From the NCBI GenBank assembly GCA_035536185.1, contig DATLOM010000061.1, forward strand, positions 1-64,000: DNA of 64,000 nt, read 5' to 3'. The DNA is from GCA-2861595 sp035536185 (GTDB lineage Bacteria; Actinomycetota; Acidimicrobiia; Acidimicrobiales; GCA-2861595). Shown here piece by piece: positions 57,809-64,000 of this stretch (its first letter is position 1; the number at the start of each line of letters is the position of its first letter). The notes beneath the pieces are model-generated. The model was not told the origin of the DNA. It did no database searches and saw nothing but the letters and a program-made list of their open reading frames with translations. The position numbers and the translations under genes were made by a program.

Positions 57809-59805
57809 CGGTCGAGGACCTGGGTGTCGTCCCGGGCCCGGTCGTCGACCCCGTCGGGAGCGACGACCACGTCCTCCGGGCCCCCGCCCGACTCGTCGAA
57901 GTGGGGGATGATCTCCTGCTCCTCGTAGTGGTGGACCTCCCTGCCGAAGGCCTCGTCCACCAGGCGCTTGACCTCGGCACCGTCGATCGTCTCGTGCTCG
58001 AGCAGGGCCGAGGCCACTGCATCCAGGCCCTTCCGGTACCGGCCCAGCTCCTCGGTGGCCCGGGCCTCCTGGGCCCGCAGGATCCGCTCGACCTCCTCGT
58101 CGATCACCCGTGACGTCTCGTCGCTGTAGTCCTTGGTGTGCATGAGGTCCTCACCGAGGAAGACCATCCCCTGGGAGCCCCAGGCCATGGGCCCTACCCG
58201 GTCGCTCATGCCCCACTCCCGCACCATCTTGCGGGCCAGCTCGGTGTTGCCGACCAGGTCGTTGTTGGCGCCGGTGGACAGGTCGCCGTACACCAACATC
58301 TCGGCCACCCGCCCGCCCATGCGCACGGCCAGGGCGTCCTCGATGTAGTTGCGGGGGTAGATGTGGCGCTCTTCCATGGGGAGCTGCTGGGTCACGCCGA
58401 GGGCCATGCCGCTGGGCAGGATCGTCACCTTGTGAACTGGGTCGGCGTGGGCCAGGGCGTAGGCGAGGACGGCGTGGCCACCCTCGTGGTAGGCGATGCG
58501 CTCCTTCTCCTCGTCGGACAGCGCCAGGGACTCGCGGCGTTGGCCCATGATCACGCGGTCCCGGGCCGCCTCGAAGTCCTCCATGTGCACGGCATCGGCG
58601 TTGCGCCGCACGGCGTGCAGCGCCGCCTCGTTCACCAGGTTGGCCAGGTCTGCACCGCTCATGCCCGGTGTGCCGCGGGCGACGGTCTGGAGGTTCACGT
58701 CGCTCGAGATGCGCTTGTCCTTGCAGTGGACACGCAGGATGGGAAGGCGCTCCTCCAGGTCGGGGAGCGGCACCACGATCTGGCGGTCGAACCGCCCGGG
58801 CCGCAGGAGGGCGGGATCGAGGATGTCCGGACGGTTGGTGGCCGCCATCATCACGATGCCCTCGGTGGTCTCGAACCCGTCCAACTCCGAGAGCATCTGG
58901 TTGAGCGTCTGCTCCCGCTCGTCGTGACCGCCGCCGAGGCCGGCGCCCCGCTTGCGCCCGATGGAGTCGAGCTCGTCCACGAAGATGATGGCCGGAGCCT
59001 GCTTGCGGGCCGTCTGGAACAGGTCGCGGACCCGGGAAGCACCCACACCCACGAACATCTCCATGAAGTCGGAGCCGGTCACCGAGAGAAAGGGAACCCC
59101 GGCCTCGCCGGCCACGGCCCGGGCCAGAAGGGTCTTGCCGGTGCCCGGAGGGCCCACGAGGAGCACGCCTTTGGGGATGCGGGCCCCCAATTGCTTGAAG
59201 CGGTCCTTGGCCTTGAGGAAGTCGACGACCTCGCGGATCTCCTGCTTGACGCCCTCGTAGCCGGCCACGTCGGCGAAGGTGGTCTTGGGCCGTTCGGTCG
59301 TGTACACCTTGGCCTTGGACCGCCCTATTGACATGATCCCCGACATCTGGCCCTGGGCCCGGCGGTTCATCCACACGAAGAACCCGATGAGCAGGGCGAC
59401 CGGGAGCAGGAGCGGCAGCAGCGAGGTGAAGAAGTTGGCCTGGGTGTTCTCGAAGGTCAGCTTCTCGACCTTGTTGCGCAGAAGCTCGGAGTCGGCGTCG
59501 GGGAGAGGGTGGGGGCCGTCGACGGTGAACCGGGTGCCGTCCCGGAGCTCGCCCACCACGTGGCCGGTGTCGTTGTTGACCTCCGCTTCGGCCACCTTGT
59601 CCTCGTTCGCCTTGCGGATGAGCTCGCCGTAGCCGAGCTGGGTGCGGGACGGGCTCCCGAACAGAGGGGGCAGGACGAGGACGGCGACGACCAGCACGAA
59701 CAGCGCGATCCAGGCCCAGCGAATGGTGGGCTCGGGCCCCGAGCCGGGCGTGCCGGGCAGGCGGCCTGGACGCGGGGGGCGGAGATCGCCGGGGGTTCGG
59801 CTCAT
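57805..59805 (-). CDS. ftsH: ATP-dependent zinc metalloprotease FtsH
   Basis: 666 residues. TM1 (about 29-48), a short extracytoplasmic segment, TM2 (about 125-147), AAA+ domain with Walker A GPPGTGKT (208-215), Walker B IIFVDELD (264-271) and the second region of homology (ATNRPDILDPALLRPGRFDRQ), then the M41 protease with HEGGH (431-435; HEAGH is usual, both fit HExxH). Hexameric membrane protease for quality control. The start follows from a TACCAT box nine bases before the ATG; the frame is open upstream but that part is antisense to other genes. Confidence 0.96.
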   Translation of the reverse strand: MSRTPGDLRPPRPGRLPGTPGSGPEPTIRWAWIALFVLVVAVLVLPPLFGSPSRTQLGYGELIRKANEDKVAEAEVNNDTGHVVGELRDGTRFTVDGPHPLPDADSELLRNKVEKLTFENTQANFFTSLLPLLLPVALLIGFFVWMNRRAQGQMSGIMSIGRSKAKVYTTERPKTTFADVAGYEGVKQEIREVVDFLKAKDRFKQLGARIPKGVLLVGPPGTGKTLLARAVAGEAGVPFLSVTGSDFMEMFVGVGASRVRDLFQTARKQAPAIIFVDELDSIGRKRGAGLGGGHDEREQTLNQMLSELDGFETTEGIVMMAATNRPDILDPALLRPGRFDRQIVVPLPDLEERLPILRVHCKDKRISSDVNLQTVARGTPGMSGADLANLVNEAALHAVRRNADAVHMEDFEAARDRVIMGQRRESLALSDEEKERIAYHEGGHAVLAYALAHADPVHKVTILPSGMALGVTQQLPMEERHIYPRNYIEDALAVRMGGRVAEMLVYGDLSTGANNDLVGNTELARKMVREWGMSDRVGPMAWGSQGMVFLGEDLMHTKDYSDETSRVIDEEVERILRAQEARATEELGRYRKGLDAVASALLEHETIDGAEVKRLVDEAFGREVHHYEEQEIIPHFDESGGGPEDVVVAPDGVDDRARDDTQVLDR

Positions 59806-59814
59806 TGTCGTGTC

Positions 59815-59895
59815 ATGGTATGCGGCGCCGACCCTCATTCCGGACCATTCGGACGAGGCGGTATCCACATCTCTGCGGCTGCCGGCCGGTAGCCT
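59815..59895. promoter_or_regulatory. Divergent leaderless promoters, ftsH and DUF3499 gene
   Basis: Minus strand TACCAT (59815-59820), nine bases from ftsH ATG. Plus strand TAGCCT (59890-59895), six bases from ATG 59902. Confidence 0.55.
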
Positions 59896-59901
59896 CTCGT
59901 C

Positions 59902-60132
59902 ATGGACAACCGCCACTGCGCCCGCCCGGGTTGCGCGGCGCCGGCCCAGGCGACGATGACCTACGAGTACGCCACCCGTACCGTATGGGTCGACAGTCCG
60001 GGCGAGGAGGCCGATCCGTCGGTATGGGGGCTCTGCGCCACCCACGCCGACCGGCTGACCGTGCCCATGGGCTGGGCTTGCAACGACCGGCGCACGCCGA
60101 TCATCCCGCTGCGTCCTTCCATCGCCAGCTGA
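59902..60132 (+). CDS. DUF3499 protein
   Basis: 76 residues, matching the actinobacterial DUF3499 family: CARPGCAAPAQATMTYEYATRTVWV at the start, LCATHADRLTVPMGWACNDRR in the second half. Four cysteines and a histidine suggest a bound zinc. Function is not known. Leaderless. Confidence 0.88.
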   Translation: MDNRHCARPGCAAPAQATMTYEYATRTVWVDSPGEEADPSVWGLCATHADRLTVPMGWACNDRRTPIIPLRPSIAS

Positions 60133-60144
60133 ACAGACCCTGGG

Positions 60145-60150
60145 TAGCCT
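60145..60150 (+). promoter_or_regulatory. Leaderless -10 box of CPBP protease gene
   Basis: TAGCCT ends six bases before GTG 60157. Confidence 0.6.
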
Positions 60151-60156
60151 GAACTG

Positions 60157-60876
60157 GTGGAGCCGGTCGTAGACGACCGTACGCCGCCGCCCCCGGAGCA
60201 CCCGCCACGCTGGGCCGTGGGCGACGTGGCTCTGGGTTTCCTCGCCGCCATCTTCAACGTCGCCGTCGCCCAGGCCGTCTGGGTCGGGGTGACCGGGAAC
60301 GACGATGTGAGCCTGGGGCTGACCGTGGTCAGCTTCCTCGCCTACTGGCCCGTACTGGTGGGCACCGCGGTGATCGCCAGCCGGCGGCGGGGGACGGGCA
60401 GCCTGGTCGCCGACCTCGGGCTCCGTGTCGAGCGTCGCGACATCGTGCCGGGGGTCCTGGCCGGCCTCGGCTCGCAGTTCCTGCTGCTGCCGCTGCTGTA
60501 CCTGCCCTTCGAGCTGCTCAACCGTGACCTGGATGTATCGGAGAAGGCCGAGGAGACCCTCGGGGTGGCGTCGGGCGGGTCTCTCTTCCTGCTCGCCGTG
60601 CTGGTGATCGCCATTGCCCCGGTGGTCGAGGAGCTGTTCTTCCGCGGTCTTCTGCAGCGGACGGTGGCCCGGTGGGTACCGCCCCTCGCCGCCGTCGTGA
60701 TCTCCGCCCTCCTGTTCGGGATCACCCACTTCCAGCCCATCCAGCTCCTCGGGTTGATCGCCTTCGGGTGCGTGCTCGGGGTCCTGGCTCAGCGGTCCGG
60801 GAGGCTGGGGCAGAGCGTGATCGCCCACATGAGCTTCAACGCGGCCAGCGTGCTGGTGATCGTGCTGTGGACGTGA
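60157..60876 (+). CDS. CPBP-family intramembrane glutamic endopeptidase
   Basis: 239 residues, about seven TM helices. CAAX-protease/bacteriocin-processing signature: VVEELFFRGLLQR (catalytic EE and R), FGITHFQP (H) and AHMSFN (H/N) in the last helices. Substrate unknown. The 108 bases to the next gene hold no clear feature. Confidence 0.9.
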   Translation: MEPVVDDRTPPPPEHPPRWAVGDVALGFLAAIFNVAVAQAVWVGVTGNDDVSLGLTVVSFLAYWPVLVGTAVIASRRRGTGSLVADLGLRVERRDIVPGVLAGLGSQFLLLPLLYLPFELLNRDLDVSEKAEETLGVASGGSLFLLAVLVIAIAPVVEELFFRGLLQRTVARWVPPLAAVVISALLFGITHFQPIQLLGLIAFGCVLGVLAQRSGRLGQSVIAHMSFNAASVLVIVLWT

Positions 60877-60984
60877 GAGCCCGGCGACCAGCCCATTCAG
60901 GCTGCTCCTGCTCAAGGCTGATGCCCAAAGTGCCGATGACTGCATCTGGTTCGGTGCTGGCCGAGCGTGGAGGGGAGACCGGAA

Positions 60985-61155
60985 ATGACCTGTTCGAGGT
61001 GCAAGACGTCACGTGTGGTCGAGATCGCCGTGACCATCGGCGAGCGCCCGGTGATGATGCGGAGCTGTTCGGTCTGCGACACGCGCTGGTGGCAGAGCGA
61101 GGGTGAGGAGCTCACCCTTCCCCGCGTTCTGGAGATGGCGACCAGACCTCGCTGA
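60985..61155 (+). CDS. Small zinc-ribbon protein
   Basis: 56 residues with two CxxC knuckles (MTCSRCKTS and RSCSVCDTRWW) spaced as in a zinc ribbon. A GGGGAG site seven bases before ATG 60985 sets the start; GTG 60967 would add six residues. Probably a regulatory or structural zinc protein; no assigned function. Confidence 0.7.
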   Translation: MTCSRCKTSRVVEIAVTIGERPVMMRSCSVCDTRWWQSEGEELTLPRVLEMATRPR

Positions 61156-61210
61156 ACGCCCTCGTGGGGCCGATCCCGCCGAGGATCGGTCTTCGACCAA
61201 CATAGGGAGC

Positions 61211-63685
61211 ATGCCCTTCCGCCTGCGACGGCCCTCGGCCGCCGGTCTGGTGACGTTCGGCGTCGTGGGCGCGGCCGTGCTGTTCATCTTCCTGCAGCTG
61301 CAGCCGTCGCTGATATTCCGTGACACCACGCCGGCGGGTGGCGACATGGGTGCCCACGTGTGGGGGCCGGACTTCATGCGTGAGCACCTGCTGCCCCATG
61401 GCCGACTGACCGGCTGGGCGCCCGACTGGTACGCCGGGTTCGCCTTCCCCAGCTTCTACTTCCCGCTGCCCACGCTGCTGATCGTGATCGGCGACGTTCT
61501 CCTGCCCTACAACATCGCTTTCAAGATCGTGTCGGTGCTCGGCATGCTGAGCCTGCCCGTGGCCGCTTGGGCCTTCGGCCGTCTCGCCGGTCTGAAGGCG
61601 CCGGGGCCCGCATGCCTGGCCGTCGCCGCCGTGCCCTTCCTGTTCGAACGCAGCTTCACCATCTACGGGGGCAACATCCCGTCCACCCTCGCCGGCGAGT
61701 TCGCCTTCTCCATCAGCCTGTCCATGGCGCTGCTCTTCCTGGGCGTCGTCACCCGAGGGCTCGACACGGGCCGCCACAAGGCGTTGGCCGCGGGGCTGCT
61801 CGCTCTCACCCTGCTGTGCCACGTCATCCCGACCTTCTTCGCCATCGTGGGTGCAGTGGTGATGACCCTGCTGCGGCCCGACCGGCGCCGGCTCACCTTC
61901 ACGGTGACCGTGGGTGTCGTGTCCGGCCTGCTCGTCGCCTTCTGGGCCCTGCCCTTCGTGGTGAACCTGCCGTTCACCAACGACATGGGGTACGAGAAGA
62001 TCACCGAGTACACGAAGAACCTGTTCCCCAGGAACCTCCGCTGGCTGGTGGCGCTGGCCGGCGCCGGCGCCGTCTTCTCCATCCTCCGCCGCAGCCGGCT
62101 CGGGACCTTCCTCACGATCATGGCCGCCATGTCCGCGCTGGGGTTCCGCTTCGCCCTGCAGGGCAAGATCTGGAACGCCCGGCTGCTCCCGTTCTGGTTC
62201 CTCTGCCTCTACCTGCTGGCCGGCCTCGCCCTGGCCGCCGTCGCGGCCGCCCTGGCCCGGATGATCACCGCCCGGAGCGGCGACCTGAGAGCGGGGGAGA
62301 TGGTCACCAAGCTGGTGGCGCCGCCCGTTGCCCTCGTCCTCGGTGTGGGGTTCGTGGCTCTGCCGTTGCAGGTGCTGCCGTCGTGGGTGCCGCTGGAGAC
62401 GACCGACAACAGCTTCATTCCTGGCTGGGCGAAGTGGAACTACTCCGGGTTCGAGGACGAGGGAAAGCGCCGGCGCCAGGAGTACACGGAGCTGATGACG
62501 ACGATGAACACCGTGGGGCGCAACGAGGGGTGCGGCCGGGCCCTGTGGGAGTACGAGACCGAGCTGAACGACATGGGCACCCCGCTGGCCCTCATGCTGC
62601 TGCCCTACTGGACCGACGGCTGCATCGCCTCCATGGAGGGTCTGTACTTCGAGTCGTCGGCCACCACGCCGTTCCACTTCCTCGCCGCCTCCGAGCTGAC
62701 CAAGAAGCCCTCCAATCCCCAGCGGGGCCTCCCGTACCGGGGCCTGGACATGAACGCGGGCGTGAAGCACCTTCAGCTCCTGGGTGTGCGCTACTACATG
62801 GCGATCTCGCCGGAGACCCAGCAGCTGGCCGGCCAGCATCCTGACCTGCGCCTGGTGACCTCCACCAGCCCCCACACCGTGAACTACCCCGAGGGCGCCG
62901 TCGAGCGCCGGTGGGAGGTCTACGAGGTGGGCGGTTCGTCGATCGTGGCGCCTCTCCAGAACGAGCCGGTGGTCCTGAGCGACGTCGGTCGCAGCGAGAA
63001 AGGGTGGCTCGACGCCGCCGTGGCCTGGTACCAGGACTCCTCCCGCTGGAGCGTGCCGCTGGCCGCGGACGGGCCCGAGGAGTGGGCGCGGGTCAAGGCC
63101 TCGGCGGTCTCTCCGCCGGAGCGGGCGGTGCGGCCGGCGGTGGTCTCACGGGTCCGCAGTGGCGACGACCGGATCACCTTCGACGTCGATCGGCCCGGCT
63201 CCCCGGTGGTCGTCAAGGCGTCGTACTTCCCGAACTGGAAGGTGTCCGGCGCCAAGGGGCCGTGGCGGTTGACACCCAACCTCATGGTCGTCGTCCCCAC
63301 GGAGCGCCACGTCGAGCTCCACTACGGCTACGCGTTGGCCGACAAGGCGGGCTACACGCTCACCGGTCTCGGGTTGGCGGCCATGGCCGTCATGGTCGCG
63401 CAGAGCCGGCGCCGGCGCGGCCTCGACGACGAGGAGCCGGCACTCGAGGAGCCCGACCTTCTCTGGGCGTCAGCGCCTCCGGCGTTCGGTCCAGAGGGCG
63501 ACCCGGAGGCGGACCAGCCCGCCAATGGTGCGAAAGGCACGGCCAAGGATCGGCGTTCGCGAGGGTCTCGACTCCCGGACGACGATGGGGAGCTCGGCGA
63601 CGGCCAGCCCCGCCCGCTCGGCCCGAAGGAGGAGCTCGGTGTCGAAAAGGTCGGTGCCGAACCGGCAGGCCTCGACGATGTCTGA
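61211..63685 (+). CDS. PTPS-related (PF10131-like) membrane glycosyltransferase-type protein
   Basis: 824 residues. About 12 TM helices in the first 420 residues, with GGDMGAHVWGPDFMREHLLPHGRLTGWAPDWYAGFAFPSFYFPLP after TM1, a pattern of the 6-pyruvoyl-tetrahydropterin synthase-related membrane domain and YfhO-like GT-C proteins. A large soluble extracytoplasmic domain (about 420-710) and a final TM (about 720-740) follow. The charged tail of about 85 residues is encoded partly on the antisense strand of the convergent GT2 gene. Probably transfers sugars from a polyprenyl carrier at the outer face; substrate unknown. Confidence 0.78.
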   Translation: MPFRLRRPSAAGLVTFGVVGAAVLFIFLQLQPSLIFRDTTPAGGDMGAHVWGPDFMREHLLPHGRLTGWAPDWYAGFAFPSFYFPLPTLLIVIGDVLLPYNIAFKIVSVLGMLSLPVAAWAFGRLAGLKAPGPACLAVAAVPFLFERSFTIYGGNIPSTLAGEFAFSISLSMALLFLGVVTRGLDTGRHKALAAGLLALTLLCHVIPTFFAIVGAVVMTLLRPDRRRLTFTVTVGVVSGLLVAFWALPFVVNLPFTNDMGYEKITEYTKNLFPRNLRWLVALAGAGAVFSILRRSRLGTFLTIMAAMSALGFRFALQGKIWNARLLPFWFLCLYLLAGLALAAVAAALARMITARSGDLRAGEMVTKLVAPPVALVLGVGFVALPLQVLPSWVPLETTDNSFIPGWAKWNYSGFEDEGKRRRQEYTELMTTMNTVGRNEGCGRALWEYETELNDMGTPLALMLLPYWTDGCIASMEGLYFESSATTPFHFLAASELTKKPSNPQRGLPYRGLDMNAGVKHLQLLGVRYYMAISPETQQLAGQHPDLRLVTSTSPHTVNYPEGAVERRWEVYEVGGSSIVAPLQNEPVVLSDVGRSEKGWLDAAVAWYQDSSRWSVPLAADGPEEWARVKASAVSPPERAVRPAVVSRVRSGDDRITFDVDRPGSPVVVKASYFPNWKVSGAKGPWRLTPNLMVVVPTERHVELHYGYALADKAGYTLTGLGLAAMAVMVAQSRRRRGLDDEEPALEEPDLLWASAPPAFGPEGDPEADQPANGAKGTAKDRRSRGSRLPDDDGELGDGQPRPLGPKEELGVEKVGAEPAGLDDV

Positions 63686-64000
63686 CAACGGAGCCCGGCT
63701 CATCGCCTTCATGCCATGGGTGTCGGACACCTTCAGGCCGAAGCCGAACCTGAGGACGGCGCCGAACACCGCGGTGATGAGCCGGCGGCCGGCGGCCCGC
63801 TGGTCCTCGGCACCGGCACCCCGCTTGCTCGCCACCACGACCACCGGCCCGCCGTCGGCCTGGATCCGGCCGACGGCCCTGTCCAGGAAGTCCAGGTCGA
63901 AGTAGTCCACGTCGAAGTTGACGACGACGTCACCTTCGGCGGCAAGGAGCCCGGCCCTGAGGGCGGCGCCGTAGTCCGCCTTCGGGAGCGACAGCGCCCG
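63470..64000 (-). CDS. GT2 glycosyltransferase (5' end outside window)
   Basis: C-terminal 176 residues of a GT-A enzyme; the frame runs off the right edge. Visible: RALSLPKADYGAALRAGLLAAEG, the DXD site NFDVDYFDLDF, ASKRGAGAEDQRA, DTHGMKAM and DTELLLRAERAGLAVAELPIVV. These fit dolichol-phosphate-sugar-synthase-like transferases. Its last 216 bases overlap, in antisense, the tail of the plus-strand membrane protein gene. Confidence 0.87.
   Translation of the reverse strand, partial: RALSLPKADYGAALRAGLLAAEGDVVVNFDVDYFDLDFLDRAVGRIQADGGPVVVVASKRGAGAEDQRAAGRRLITAVFGAVLRFGFGLKVSDTHGMKAMSRAPLSDIVEACRFGTDLFDTELLLRAERAGLAVAELPIVVRESRPSRTPILGRAFRTIGGLVRLRVALWTERRRR

Noticed and set aside
1..64000. 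tRNA genes, CRISPR arrays, insertion sequences or prophage genes
   Set aside because: No T-arm-like GTTCRANTC in a cloverleaf context, no short regularly spaced repeats with unique spacers, and no transposase, integrase or phage structural protein was seen.

Overview
The window looks like a chromosomal segment of a high-GC (around 70 percent by eye) actinobacterium, most plausibly an Acidimicrobiia-like lineage. The evidence is coenzyme F420 genes (cofD, cofE), DUF3052 and DUF3499 proteins, a PduO-type adenosyltransferase beside metH, an LpdA-type flavoprotein with a single redox cysteine, LPRTG-anchored surface proteins and many leaderless promoters. The lineage is an inference from gene content, not a database result. 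I see no rRNA, tRNA, CRISPR array, phage or insertion sequence, and no gene-free stretch longer than about 300 bases.

Layout. 1-2431: 3' part of a repeat-rich LPRTG surface protein. 2666-4906: lapA-like, thiH and thiG (thiazole synthesis) on the minus strand. 4996-9783: a tiny membrane ORF, then a tightly overlapped operon of dihydrolipoyl dehydrogenase, a lipoylated E2 and a LipB-LipA fusion. 9794-12236: coiled-coil membrane protein, M24 peptidase, membrane protein. 12255-15298: two proline/threonine-rich lipoproteins and two small secreted proteins. 15368-19456: metH and the B12 adenosyltransferase, divergent. 19527-24154: leucyl aminopeptidase, an ATP-grasp PGM1-like ligase, an aldo/keto reductase and an unknown conserved protein with a textbook sigma70 promoter. 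24390-26153: second LPRTG surface protein. 26255-35273: nitroreductase, rhodanese-MoeB, DUF3052, LpdA-like flavoprotein, secreted protein, acyl-CoA carboxylase alpha chain, birA, pabC and pabB.

35319-52498 is a large cell-envelope glycan locus: LytR-CpsA-Psr transferase, dTDP-rhamnose genes (rmlA, rmlB, rmlD; no rmlC), ugd, UDP-xylose synthase, two GT2 enzymes, a sugar-nucleotide pyrophosphorylase, a GalE-like epimerase, three GT4 enzymes and a GDP-sugar reductase, with cofE and cofD inserted on the opposite strand. Most junctions are 4-base stop/start overlaps, so this is probably a translationally coupled operon. 52514-64000 holds a small conserved protein, a large GT2-membrane fusion, a DUF5719 protein, a thioredoxin-like protein, ftsH, DUF3499, a CPBP protease, a zinc ribbon, a PTPS-related membrane protein and the 3' end of a GT2 gene.

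Three patterns cut across the genes. First, about twenty promoters follow one scheme: a TANNNT box (often TAGSCT) ending 5-10 bases, most often exactly 6, before the start codon, indicating leaderless mRNAs. Second, at one glycosyltransferase (50484), and more weakly at birA (32719), that spacing points to an in-frame ATC instead of a normal start codon. Third, the lipB-lipA fusion carries several copies of a roughly 52-base palindromic repeat, in frame, in its N-terminal extension and inter-domain linker, resembling protein-coding palindromic elements.
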